DNA from: Sulfurospirillaceae bacterium | Lineage (GTDB): Bacteria > Campylobacterota > Campylobacteria > Campylobacterales > Sulfurospirillaceae | Direction of reading: 5' to 3' | Length of the DNA stretch: 17,907 nucleotides | Assembly: GCA_028705785.1 (NCBI GenBank) | Contig: JAQWCT010000020.1 | Location: forward strand, 1-17,907 | Part shown: positions 1 to 7,713 of the stretch, in pieces | Position numbering within the stretch: the first letter of the stretch is position 1 | How the letters are laid out: each line of letters opens with the position of its first letter | Position numbers and translations under genes: made by a program | The notes under the pieces: generated by a model | Databases searched by the model: none | Seen by the model: the letters and a program-made list of their open reading frames with translations, nothing else | Told to the model about the DNA's origin: nothing

Positions 1-1
1 T

Positions 2-1210
2 TTATTGCTTTTAGAAAAATTTAAATGGAAAGATACTGCGCAGATTATGATTGATGCTATCACCCATCCTAAACAGTCACAGCAATCCCCATTACGCATA
101 GGATGGATTTCGTCCTGGAAAACAAAATGCGGGATTGCAACTTATTCTGAACATCTTATTCGTTATTGTAAGCAAACCAATATTGAGATTTTTTCACCAT
201 TTAGCCAAGAGATTATAGCAAACGATGAGAGTATTCGATGCTGGTCTGCCAAGAAAGAAAATAACGATTTTGCAACATTAAAAAAGGTCATTGATGAGAA
301 ACAATGTGATCTTTTGGTGATTCAATTTAATTATGGTTTCTTTAATTTTCAAGAGCTGGCAACCTTTATTGAAGAACAGCATACCAAAGGTCGCGTCATA
401 GTCATGATGATGCACTCAACACATGATCCCTTTGGCTCAACCGCGAATTGGCAACTAAGTGAGCTCCAAGAAATACTCTCAAAATGTCATCGTATCCTTG
501 TGCATTCCCTAGCAGATCTTAATCGCTTAAAAAATATGGGTTTATCCCACAATGTTACTATTTTCCCGCATGGAATTTTGCCATTTGATACAAGAACTAA
601 ACAAAATGCTTATGATTCTTCTGCGCCTACAATAGCATCTTATGGATTTTGTTTACCCCACAAAGGACTTCAAGAGCTTGTTGAAGCGATACATATTCTA
701 CATCAAGAGGGCTTACATGTAAAGCTTAAAATGGTTAATGCTGAGTATCCAGTGGTAGAATCTGCACTGTTGATTGAAGAGCTTAAAAAAAGTATTAACA
801 ACTATGGATTAGAAGCTTATATTGAACTTAATAATGCTTTTTTAGAAGATGAAGAAAGCCTTAAAGAACTTTCGCTTGCTCAACTTGTTGTTTTTCCTTA
901 CCAGAGAACAGGAGAGTCTGCTAGTGGCGCTGTTCGCTATGGATTGGCTACAGGATGTCCAGTTGCTGTTACACCATTAACCATTTTTGAAGACCTTGGA
1001 GAGAGTGTTTTTAAATTAAGTGGTATCTCACCAAACGCGATAGCCCAAAGTCTAAAAGAAATTTTAGTACTACTCTCTACTAACGATTTAAAGGCAAAAC
1101 ATATACTAAAAGAAGCGGACAGATGGCGTGAAGTACATGACTATCGTCACTTAGCTAAAAGACTGGAAAATATTTGTTATGCGATTACTCAAAAAGCGAA
1201 AAAAATTTAA
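2..1210 (+). CDS. Glycosyltransferase family 4 (GT-B), C-terminal module, 5' end outside window
   Basis: The frame is open to the left edge, so the true start lies upstream; the first possible start inside is TTG at 5. The opening residues (WKDTAQIMIDAI, preceded by LLEKFK) resemble the C-terminal helix of one GT4 domain. A fresh GT-B N-terminal domain then begins about residue 31 with RIGWISSWKTKCGIATYSE, typical of nucleotide-sugar transferases. Near residue 304 the segment ESASGAVRYGLATGCPVAV matches the donor-binding E-rich region of this family, here with a single clear Glu and not a full E-x7-E. I infer the gene encodes a multi-domain glycosyltransferase and that only its last module is seen. 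The likely role is adding sugars to a surface polysaccharide or O-chain in the cytoplasm. The two acetylation genes downstream fit that. The sugar and the linkage cannot be read from the sequence. Confidence 0.85.
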   Translation, partial: LLLLEKFKWKDTAQIMIDAITHPKQSQQSPLRIGWISSWKTKCGIATYSEHLIRYCKQTNIEIFSPFSQEIIANDESIRCWSAKKENNDFATLKKVIDEKQCDLLVIQFNYGFFNFQELATFIEEQHTKGRVIVMMMHSTHDPFGSTANWQLSELQEILSKCHRILVHSLADLNRLKNMGLSHNVTIFPHGILPFDTRTKQNAYDSSAPTIASYGFCLPHKGLQELVEAIHILHQEGLHVKLKMVNAEYPVVESALLIEELKKSINNYGLEAYIELNNAFLEDEESLKELSLAQLVVFPYQRTGESASGAVRYGLATGCPVAVTPLTIFEDLGESVFKLSGISPNAIAQSLKEILVLLSTNDLKAKHILKEADRWREVHDYRHLAKRLENICYAITQKAKKI

Positions 1211-1230
1211 AACAAAAAGGAAATGTGTAA

Positions 1231-1266
1231 ATGCATACAGTAAAATTTCAAGCTATCCAAATTTAG
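1231..1266 (+). other. Possible 11-codon leader ORF before the MBOAT gene
   Basis: An ATG at 1231 lies 10 bases after a clear AAAAGG site (1215-1220) and reads MHTVKFQAIQI before TAG at 1264-1266. It is in the same frame as the MBOAT gene, whose ATG at 1276 follows 9 bases after the stop and has no Shine-Dalgarno of its own. Translation of the short frame could therefore deliver ribosomes to the downstream start. It may equally be chance or a decayed N-terminal extension. No homology can be claimed for so short a peptide. Confidence 0.25.
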
Positions 1267-1275
1267 CCCTCTTTT

Positions 1276-2658
1276 ATGCTTTTTAACTCCTATGAATTTA
1301 TCTTTATCTTTTTTCCCATTCTCATAGCGGTACACACGCTTTTAAAAAACTATACCCTATCATGGTCGCATAATTTACTGATTTTAGCTTCTTTACTTTT
1401 CTATGCTCTATTAGATTATCAACATTTAGTTATCTTGCTCTTTTCCGCGCTCATCAATTACGCTATCGGAAATCGCCTTACATGTAAAGATGAAAACAAA
1501 CCATGGGTTATTGCAGGTATTGTCTTTAATCTAGGGCTTTTAGGTGGATACAAGTATACGAGTTTTTTAGCAAGTACGATAGGTATTGATATCCCATCCA
1601 TTGCTGCACCACTAGGCATTAGTTTTTTCACATTTCACCAATTGGCTTACCTAATTGATATCTATCAAAAACGCATCCAACCAACCAATTTTCGTGACTA
1701 TGCCCTTTATGTCACCTTTTTTCCGCATCTTATAGCAGGACCCATTATGCGTTATGGGCAGTTTTCGCCTCAACTTCAAACTGCTCCTTTATCTATTCCC
1801 TATCAAGCAGCCATTTTTTTCTTTTCCATAGGGCTTTTTAAAAAAGTAGTGCTAGCAGATACCTTTGCCCCTATGGCTGATCGTATCTTTGATGCAGTAA
1901 AAGTAGGGCAAACAGTCCACTTTTTTGAAGCATGGATGGGACTTTTTGCGTATACATGGCAGATTTATTTCGATTTTTCAGGCTATGCCGATATGGCGAT
2001 AGGGTTAGGACTCTTTTTCGGTATAGCGCTTCCCATCAATTTTAATTCTCCCTATAAAGCAACATCTATCAGTGATTTTTGGCGTAGATGGCACATCTCT
2101 TTATCCCAATTTTTGCGTGATTATCTCTACATTCCTCTAGGAGGAAACCGTTATGGCTATATTCGCCAGATGGTAGCACTGCTTTTAACGATGAGTTTAG
2201 CAGGTCTTTGGCACGGTGCTTCGTGGAATTTTGTGATATGGGGAATGATGCATGGTCTTTTATTGGTTATATCGCATTCATGGCAGATAACTTTGGGAAA
2301 AAAGATAACTATTCCACCGCTCCTAGGATGGGCTATAACATTTATGTGTGTTATCTTATTATGGGTTTTATTTAGGGCAGAGACTATAAGTGAAGCACTA
2401 TGGTATTACACGATTTTACTACACCCATCGCTCCATTTTCCTATTCCTGCATTCCAAAGTCTTCAAATTATAGTCGCTGGAGTGATTGTTTTTTGGGCTA
2501 AACCTGTTATATTTTGGACAAACTACACGATTCCTTATCCCCTTACCATACTTTCTCATCCTCAGATATATGGCATCATTTCAGGCATAGTGTTTTGGAT
2601 AGCATTAAAATGTATGAGTGGCGAAGTTTCTCGAAGCTTTGTTTATTTTGTATTTTAG
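1276..2658 (+). CDS. MBOAT family membrane O-acyltransferase (AlgI/PatA-like)
   Basis: A 460-residue polytopic inner-membrane protein of normal AlgI length. It opens with MLFNSYEFIFIFFP, the classic N-terminus of the family. Diagnostic segments follow in order: GISFFTFHQLAYLIDIY, FFPHLIAGPIMRY, FSGYADMAIGLGLFFG, then SDFWRRWHISLSQFLRDY and IPLGGN. The catalytic histidine is H313 in AGLWHGASWNF, and the protein ends in a hydrophobic VYFVF tail. Members move an acetyl group across the membrane for transfer to alginate, peptidoglycan or other exported glycans. The next gene encodes an SGNH-like partner, as in two-component acetylation systems. ATG 1276 is chosen because it gives the conserved N-terminus and an in-frame TAG lies just upstream, although no good ribosome site precedes it. 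The acceptor is probably the glycan made by the neighbouring glycosyltransferases, which is inference. Confidence 0.93.
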   Translation: MLFNSYEFIFIFFPILIAVHTLLKNYTLSWSHNLLILASLLFYALLDYQHLVILLFSALINYAIGNRLTCKDENKPWVIAGIVFNLGLLGGYKYTSFLASTIGIDIPSIAAPLGISFFTFHQLAYLIDIYQKRIQPTNFRDYALYVTFFPHLIAGPIMRYGQFSPQLQTAPLSIPYQAAIFFFSIGLFKKVVLADTFAPMADRIFDAVKVGQTVHFFEAWMGLFAYTWQIYFDFSGYADMAIGLGLFFGIALPINFNSPYKATSISDFWRRWHISLSQFLRDYLYIPLGGNRYGYIRQMVALLLTMSLAGLWHGASWNFVIWGMMHGLLLVISHSWQITLGKKITIPPLLGWAITFMCVILLWVLFRAETISEALWYYTILLHPSLHFPIPAFQSLQIIVAGVIVFWAKPVIFWTNYTIPYPLTILSHPQIYGIISGIVFWIALKCMSGEVSRSFVYFVF

Positions 2659-2667
2659 GAGACAAAG

Positions 2668-3621
2668 ATGATGTTTTTCAAAGGCTTTATCGCTGCTATT
2701 TTGACAATAACAGTTTTTTGGCTCTTCTTGTTAATATCTCAAATATCCCGTCCCACACTCTCTTCACAATGGATTGCCGATGCATATGAACATAAAACAA
2801 AACTAGCCCAAAAGATACAAGGACAAAAGATACTTATCGTCGCAGGCTCTTCTTCTCTCTTTGGGTTAGACTCAAAAGCACTCGAACAAGCTTACCAAAT
2901 CCCCGTAGTAAACTTTAGCGTTAACGCAGGTCTACTTTTGCCGTTCGTATTACTTAAAAGTCAAGAGGTTCTCAAAAAGGGAGACATCGTCATCATGCCA
3001 CTAGAGTATCACTTTTATACCTACGATGGCATTCCCAATGTCCAAATGATAGATCAGATATTCTCTCGTGAACCTTCATTTTTTTGGAAACTTTCCCTAA
3101 AAGAGCAGTGGCATATGCTAAGACTCACATCCATCACACAACTCTATAAGGGATTTTTAGCCAAAGGAGGTCAAAAAACGATGATAGGACCCTACGGTTA
3201 TGCCAACCTAGACGACCATGGCGACCAAACGCACACCTCAAAAGAAGAAGCCATTCAGTGGGCGTATGATTGGGAGGCTCTTAAAAAAGAGTTGCCAAGA
3301 CACTACGGACAAGATGCTCACAACAAAGAAGGTTGGCGATGGCTCAAAGATTATGCGCAATGGGCAAAAGAAGAGGGTATCCATCTCATTATCACTCCTC
3401 CTACAATGATGTTTGACCCCTTTTATAAAAATGACCCCGTCGAAAAAGCCTTTTATGAGGGACTTAAAGTAAAAGTAGAGTCCCTAGGCATTTCGTTTGT
3501 AGGTGACCCTTATACTTACATGTATGAGAGGGAAGTCTATTTTAACACGGACTATCATCTCACAGACATCGGACGCACGATATGGACACAGGCACTCATT
3601 AAAGATCTTAAAACACAGTAA
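2668..3621 (+). CDS. Membrane-anchored SGNH hydrolase-like O-acetylation partner
   Basis: A 317-residue protein. Its N-terminal hydrophobic segment (about residues 4-25) is best read as a signal anchor placing the rest in the periplasm. A GSSS motif at residues 60-63 (in AGSSSLFGLDSKAL) fits the nucleophile block of SGNH enzymes. TDYHLTDIGR near the C-terminus supplies D295 and H297 in the position of the Asp/His pair. This is the usual arrangement in AlgJ/AlgX-type or DltD-type partners of MBOAT proteins, which receive the acetyl group and place it on the sugar. The AGGAG site at 2657-2661 overlaps the MBOAT stop codon and sits 6 bases before ATG 2668, so the pair is co-transcribed and probably translationally coupled. 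A second ATG at 2671 cannot be excluded as the start. The family link rests on motifs and context; overall similarity to named members is not obvious by eye. Confidence 0.75.
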   Translation: MMFFKGFIAAILTITVFWLFLLISQISRPTLSSQWIADAYEHKTKLAQKIQGQKILIVAGSSSLFGLDSKALEQAYQIPVVNFSVNAGLLLPFVLLKSQEVLKKGDIVIMPLEYHFYTYDGIPNVQMIDQIFSREPSFFWKLSLKEQWHMLRLTSITQLYKGFLAKGGQKTMIGPYGYANLDDHGDQTHTSKEEAIQWAYDWEALKKELPRHYGQDAHNKEGWRWLKDYAQWAKEEGIHLIITPPTMMFDPFYKNDPVEKAFYEGLKVKVESLGISFVGDPYTYMYEREVYFNTDYHLTDIGRTIWTQALIKDLKTQ

Positions 3622-3657
3622 ATGCTTGACTTTGATAGCATAGTACTTATTTAAATG

Positions 3658-3666
3658 TGCTATAAT
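3658..3666 (+). promoter_or_regulatory. Extended -10 promoter of the toxin-antitoxin pair
   Basis: TGCTATAAT is a perfect extended -10 element. It lies 41 bases before the antitoxin ATG. No -35 stands at the usual distance; the TTGACT at 3626 is 29 bases away. Extended -10 promoters often lack a -35, and Campylobacterota promoters in general rely little on it. Confidence 0.7.
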
Positions 3667-3706
3667 AGTCACGAAGCAAATGATGATTTTACAAAGGAGG
3701 TATATC

Positions 3707-3910
3707 ATGTCCATTGTTGAAGAAGCTCTTACCCTTAAGCCTATTGAACGCCTACATTTAGTAGATGAACTTTTATTAAGCCTTGATATCCCAACAAAAG
3801 AAATAGACTTTTTATGGGCTGAAGAAGCAGAAAAAAGAATAAAAGCTTACAATCAAGGAAATATCAAAACTTTGTCTTCTCATGAGGTTTTTGCAAAGTA
3901 CCGATTATGA
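3707..3910 (+). CDS. Type II antitoxin, putative addiction module component family
   Basis: A 67-residue protein with the family pattern (PF09720/TIGR02574 type): L-x-P-x-ER-x-x-LVDELLLSL near the start, a W followed by EEAEKRIKAYNQG in the middle, and SHEVFAKYR at the end. Members bind and neutralise a RelE/ParE toxin and usually repress their own promoter. ATG 3707 is preferred over the in-frame ATG 3680 because AAAGGAGG at 3693-3700 lies 6 bases before it. ATG 3680 has no such site. The TGA stop overlaps the toxin start by four bases (ATGA), giving coupled synthesis of the two proteins. Confidence 0.88.
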   Translation: MSIVEEALTLKPIERLHLVDELLLSLDIPTKEIDFLWAEEAEKRIKAYNQGNIKTLSSHEVFAKYRL

Positions 3911-4203
3911 ATATTGACTTTCTTGAGATAGCCGCCCTTGAACTTGATGATGCCTTTGCATATTATGAGTATCAGCAGCAAAATTTAGGATATCGATTTA
4001 TTGATGAAATTGGTAATACGATAGAGAGAATCAAGTATTATCCAAAGGCTTGGCACAGCTTCTCGCATAATACAAGAAGATGTTTAGTGAAAAACTTTCC
4101 TTATGGGGTTATTTATCAAGAGAAGAAAGATGATTCCATACTTGTAGTGGCTATTATGAATTTACACAGAAAACCCAATTATTGGATAGATAGACTGCAA
4201 TAG
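3907..4203 (+). CDS. RelE/ParE superfamily toxin
   Basis: A 98-residue protein with the compact RelE/ParE layout. Helical ALELDDAFAYYEYQQQNLGYRFIDE-type elements (residues about 10-34) lead into P-x-AWHSFS, then a strand block RRCLVKNFPYGVIYQ and the C-terminal VVAIMNLHRKPNYW. The final HRKPNYW with the preceding basic residues is typical of toxins paired with addiction-module-component antitoxins. These act either as ribosome-dependent mRNA nucleases (RelE-like) or on DNA gyrase (ParE-like); the sequence does not decide which. It overlaps the antitoxin by 4 bp. The frame is intact, so the pair may be functional. It sits as a separate unit between the acetylation genes and the S-layer promoter. 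Confidence 0.88.
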   Translation: MNIDFLEIAALELDDAFAYYEYQQQNLGYRFIDEIGNTIERIKYYPKAWHSFSHNTRRCLVKNFPYGVIYQEKKDDSILVVAIMNLHRKPNYWIDRLQ

Positions 4204-4273
4204 TTTTATTTCTTTCATGCTATTTTATCTCCTATTCCTCTGATGTCATCATCCGTTATCAGCCCTTGCTTAA

Positions 4274-4332
4274 TATTAGACTTCTTTTCATAACCTTTTA
4301 TGTCTTCAAAGGTTATGAAAAGAAGTCTAATA
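4274..4332. repeat. Perfect 25-bp inverted repeat with 9-base loop
   Basis: The arms 4274-4298 and 4308-4332 are exact reverse complements around a 9-base centre. In RNA they would form a very stable hairpin. Neither strand continues into a T-run, so it is not a standard Rho-independent terminator, although it could still block read-through from the toxin gene into the S-layer gene. It could instead be a small palindromic element or a DNA structure. The rest of 4204-4497 shows no gene on either strand beyond this repeat and the promoter that follows. Confidence 0.85.
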
Positions 4333-4407
4333 AGTAACCATTCGGACACAGAATAATCAAAAACTCCCAAAACAGCGCATTAAAAATAAATTTTATATAC
4401 CGTTATG

Positions 4408-4436
4408 TTGACATCTCAGTTTTTTTCGGATAGAAT
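4408..4436 (+). promoter_or_regulatory. Strong sigma-70 promoter of the S-layer gene
   Basis: TTGACA (4408-4413) matches the -35 consensus exactly. It is separated by 17 bases, the ideal distance, from TAGAAT (4431-4436), which differs from consensus at one base. Transcription should begin near 4443, giving a leader of about 55 bases. The leader holds AAGGAG at 4486-4491, 6 bases before the ATG. This is the best promoter seen in the window and fits a gene whose product coats the cell. Confidence 0.85.
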
Positions 4437-4497
4437 TGCCGCTATGGATTAGGTCCTAAAAAAATATACTATATACAATACACACAAGGAGTGTTAA

Positions 4498-7400
4498 ATG
4501 GCTGTTACAAAACAACAAGTTGCGGAGCTTTATGTTGCTACATTCAACCGAGCGCCAGACGCGGCAGGATTAGATTACTGGGTTAATACCTCAGGTCTTA
4601 CAATTGAGAATATTGCGAAGAGCTTCTTCGATCAAGCAGAGACTCAAACATTATATCCAGAAGGTACTACAGATACAGCGTTTGTTACATCTGTCTATAC
4701 AAACCTATTTAACCGTGCTCCAGATGCAGCAGGTCTTGCGTACTGGGTTGCTGATTTAGCAGCTGGTACATCAAGAAGTGTCATGATCGAAGCAATGAAA
4801 AATGGTGCTCAAGGTACTGATGCTACAATTATTGCAAACAAAGCAACTGTAGCTTTAGCATATGCTGCTTCAGGTCTTGAAGGTAGTGATTTTAGTCTTG
4901 CTTCAGTTACTGCTGATTCAACTACTGTAAGTGCTGCTCTTGGTAATGTATCTGATCTTTCTAACCCAGGTTCATCTTTCGCCTTGACTTCAGGTATCGT
5001 TAATGGAACGGCTGGTGTTGATACAATCAGTGCTACAAATGCAACATATGCAGCAACAACAATTTTAGATGGTAAAGCAGGTGTTGATACATTAACAGTT
5101 ACAACTACTGACGATGTCGTTGGAACACCTACTGTTATTGGTGTTGAGAATGTAAACTTTACATTAGCTGGATTCACAACAGCAGGTACAGCAGGTACTT
5201 TTGAAATTGATGCTAATAATGTTACTGCAACCAACTTTACAATTGATCTTAACCAAGTAGGTTCAAGTATCAATGATGCAGAAATTACTAATGTTGTAAC
5301 TGGTTCAACAGTTAATTTTTCAACAGATTTTTCAGATATTAACCATGTTTTAACAGATGCTGATGCCAATGTAACAGTTGTTGCAAATGGTACAAATGTA
5401 GATGTAGATTCTGCTGGTGCTGTTAATAATGTTACTATTACATCAAATGCAGTTGCTGCAACAGCAATTGATACAGATGCAGACAGTAGTGTCATTGTTA
5501 CTTCAAAAGCGACAGGAACAACAGGAACAACATTAACTGCAGCTGCAGCTACAAGTATTAATGCTACAGTGGATGGTAAATTAGTTCTTGCCACAGCTGC
5601 TGCAACAACTGTAGTAGCAACTGCTGTTGGTCAAATTGACGCAACTACTGCTGCTTTAACAGCCGCAACTTCAGTAAACTTAACTTCAAAAGACGATGTA
5701 GATGTTAAAGTAACAAATGCAACTGCTATTACTTTGGCAGCTGGTACAACAACTGCAGCTGCAGTTTCAGCAATTACTGATACAGGTGTAAAATTAGTTA
5801 CTGTAAATGTTTCAGGTAACGAGTCTGCAGCTGAGTTTAATATTACAGCTGCTACAAAAGTAAATACTGTAAATATTTCTGGTAGCCAAGCGGTAACTAT
5901 TACAGCAGACATTGATACAGTAACAGCTTTAACAGGTAGTAAAATCACTATAGTAGATTCTTCAACTGCTGCCTCTACTTTAAATTTAATTGTAGCGACT
6001 GCATCAGCTGATTTAACTGCAGCTGCAGTAGATACTATTAAATTAGCAGCTGATAATTCAGGTGTACTAACATTTGCTTCTGCAGCTTCAGTTCTAGTAG
6101 CAGCAGATCAAACTTCTGCAGATTTTGATGGAGTAGATGCTTCTGCCGCAAGCAACACTTTAAGTATTGTATTAAATGATGGAACTGCAGCTGCAGGTGC
6201 TGTTGATTTTACAACACTTACACTTACAGATTTTGCTTCTGTTGCAATTGATGCTTCAGTAGATGGAAATGCAAGTACAATTACGGCATTGAATGGTTCA
6301 TCAGATAATACAGATGTAACAGTTGCTGCTGGTACAAATGGTGTTACTTTTGCAACAAGTATGAATCTTGGTACAGGTGATTTAACAGTTACTGGTTCAG
6401 GTGCAGTTTCATTTGGAACAACAGTAGTTACTGCAACAACTGTAAATGCTTCTGCTGTAGCTGGCGCTGTTGATATTGATATTGATGCCTCTAAAGTTGA
6501 AACAGTAAGCACAGGTTCAGCTGCTGATGACATCGCTCTTGGTGTAACAGGAGATGTAACTATTAATTCAAATGGTGGAAACGATACAGTTTCAATTGCT
6601 GCTATTACAACGGTTGCTGCTGATGATATTATTATCAATGCTGGCGAAGGTACAGATACATTGGCTATTGCTAATGGTGCTGATTTGGATACATTTACAA
6701 CATTAACTTTAAGTGGTTTTGAAATCCTTCAAGTTACAACTGCAGCTACATTTGCAGCTACAACAATCAATGATTTTACGGGAACAGTAGTTAAAGGAAG
6801 TGGTGGTGCTGATGCCATTACGGTTACAGTAGCTGCTTCTACAACAAGTGTTGATCTTTCTGACCTTGTTATTGACTCATCAACATTCACTGGAACAGAT
6901 GGTTTTATAGTTAATGCAACTCCTGCAACAGCAGCAGTAACATTAACAGGTTCTTCAGTTGCAGACACATTAACAGGTAGTGCACAAGCTGATACAATTT
7001 CTGGAGGCGCTGGTGCAGATATTTTAGTTGGTGCTGCTGGTGCAGATACAATAACTGGAGGCGCTGGTGCAGATACAATAACTGGAGGCGCTGGTGCAGA
7101 TACAATAGTTTTAACAGAAACAACTTCAGCTGTTGATACTGTTAAAATGGCACTTGCAGATGGTTCAGCAGTAGGCGTTGCAGCTGGAACTTTTACAGGC
7201 TTTGATACTATTACTGGATTTATTACTGGTACAGATGTCGTTAGTGTTGATATAACTGATTTTGATGGTTCTGAAGAAGATGCTTTATCATCAGCAGCAA
7301 CAAATGCGCTTAATGATTTAACAGTTAGTAATTACACAAGCGTTGATCAAGTTGTTAATTACTTTAATGACTTGATTGCGTCTGGAGCATATACTCCAAA

Positions 7401-7563
7401 TGCTAATGCTACAATGGATGTATTTGCTGTTAAATTTGGAACAACAATGACAGTATTGTATTCAGTTGCAGACACAGATGCAGTTATTACTGCTGATGAA
7501 ATAACAATTCTTGGTACAGTAGATGCAGTTCTTGCTGCTGCTGGAGATCTTGTTATTGCATAA
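4498..7563 (+). CDS. S-layer-like protein with DUF4214 and RTX repeats, type I secreted
   Basis: A 1021-residue protein without a Sec signal peptide. Residues 1-130 hold two DUF4214-type units (LYVATFNRAPDAAGLDYW at 11-28; VYTNLFNRAPDAAGLAYW at 67-84), a module common in surface and RTX proteins. Residues about 130-810 are a low-complexity Thr/Ala/Val/Asp-rich body that looks all-beta. About residues 818-870 form a short RTX block of GGAGADTIT-type calcium-binding nonapeptides, including an exact 27-bp tandem duplication at 7054-7107. The final 150 residues carry a likely C-terminal secretion region ending in hydrophobic AAAGDLVIA. I saw no cysteine and few basic residues, which is typical of S-layer proteins. 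The gene has a near-consensus promoter, a strong AAGGAG site and a terminator. An ABC/HlyD/TolC exporter plus SapC lie downstream. S-layer is the best reading; a large RTX adhesin is the alternative. Confidence 0.87.
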   Translation: MAVTKQQVAELYVATFNRAPDAAGLDYWVNTSGLTIENIAKSFFDQAETQTLYPEGTTDTAFVTSVYTNLFNRAPDAAGLAYWVADLAAGTSRSVMIEAMKNGAQGTDATIIANKATVALAYAASGLEGSDFSLASVTADSTTVSAALGNVSDLSNPGSSFALTSGIVNGTAGVDTISATNATYAATTILDGKAGVDTLTVTTTDDVVGTPTVIGVENVNFTLAGFTTAGTAGTFEIDANNVTATNFTIDLNQVGSSINDAEITNVVTGSTVNFSTDFSDINHVLTDADANVTVVANGTNVDVDSAGAVNNVTITSNAVAATAIDTDADSSVIVTSKATGTTGTTLTAAAATSINATVDGKLVLATAAATTVVATAVGQIDATTAALTAATSVNLTSKDDVDVKVTNATAITLAAGTTTAAAVSAITDTGVKLVTVNVSGNESAAEFNITAATKVNTVNISGSQAVTITADIDTVTALTGSKITIVDSSTAASTLNLIVATASADLTAAAVDTIKLAADNSGVLTFASAASVLVAADQTSADFDGVDASAASNTLSIVLNDGTAAAGAVDFTTLTLTDFASVAIDASVDGNASTITALNGSSDNTDVTVAAGTNGVTFATSMNLGTGDLTVTGSGAVSFGTTVVTATTVNASAVAGAVDIDIDASKVETVSTGSAADDIALGVTGDVTINSNGGNDTVSIAAITTVAADDIIINAGEGTDTLAIANGADLDTFTTLTLSGFEILQVTTAATFAATTINDFTGTVVKGSGGADAITVTVAASTTSVDLSDLVIDSSTFTGTDGFIVNATPATAAVTLTGSSVADTLTGSAQADTISGGAGADILVGAAGADTITGGAGADTITGGAGADTIVLTETTSAVDTVKMALADGSAVGVAAGTFTGFDTITGFITGTDVVSVDITDFDGSEEDALSSAATNALNDLTVSNYTSVDQVVNYFNDLIASGAYTPNANATMDVFAVKFGTTMTVLYSVADTDAVITADEITILGTVDAVLAAAGDLVIA
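7054..7107 (+). repeat. Exact 27-bp tandem duplication in the RTX block
   Basis: Two identical 27-base units (7054-7080 and 7081-7107) each encode the nine residues TGGAGADTI. Diverged copies lie just upstream from about 6999. The identity at DNA level points to recent slippage or recombination that changes the number of calcium-binding turns in frame. Confidence 0.9.
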
Positions 7564-7578
7564 TTAAGAATGTAATTA

Positions 7579-7608
7579 GAGGAGCTTTTTTGTGAAGCTC
7601 CTCCTTTT
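7579..7608 (+). terminator. Rho-independent terminator of the S-layer gene
   Basis: GAGGAGCTT (7579-7587) pairs perfectly with AAGCTCCTC (7595-7603) around a 7-base loop and is followed by CTTTT. It starts 15 bases after the stop codon. The T-tract is short but the stem is GC-rich. It should separate the abundant S-layer transcript from the genes downstream. Confidence 0.82.
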
Positions 7609-7642
7609 CGGATCACTCCACTTCGTGTGTGCATAAAAGCAA

Positions 7643-7674
7643 AATGGAGATCTTACAGCCATGAGATCTCCATT
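7643..7674. repeat. Second hairpin in the S-layer 3' region (11-bp stem)
   Basis: AATGGAGATCT (7643-7653) pairs with AGATCTCCATT (7664-7674) across a 10-base loop. No T-run follows, so it may be a transcript-stabilising or processing structure and not a terminator. It belongs to the 314-base stretch 7564-7877, which has no convincing gene; the short open frame across it has no coding features and runs into the tRNA. Confidence 0.6.
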
Positions 7675-7713
7675 AATACTTGGAAAACACTAGGGAGACT
7701 ACTCGTAAAATGC

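Noticed and set aside
2514..2789. Plus-strand frame across the MBOAT/SGNH junction
   Set aside because: It overlaps two well-supported genes in another frame and shows no domain.
3626..3631. TTGACT as the -35 element for the toxin-antitoxin promoter
   Set aside because: It lies 29 bases from the -10, too far for a sigma-70 promoter; the extended -10 explains the promoter better.
3680..3706. Upstream ATG as the antitoxin start
   Set aside because: It places the ribosome site AAAGGAGG inside the coding region and has no site of its own; ATG 3707 has ideal spacing.
4274..4332. Rho-independent terminator call for the 25-bp inverted repeat
   Set aside because: Neither strand has a T-run after the stem, so it is reported only as a repeat.
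6999..7107. CRISPR-like short repeats
   Set aside because: The 27-bp units are directly adjacent without spacers and encode RTX nonapeptides in frame.
4809..7123. Long open frames on the minus strand inside the S-layer gene
   Set aside because: They mirror the repetitive Thr/Ala/Val codon usage of the plus-strand gene, are low in complexity and have no ribosome sites or family motifs.
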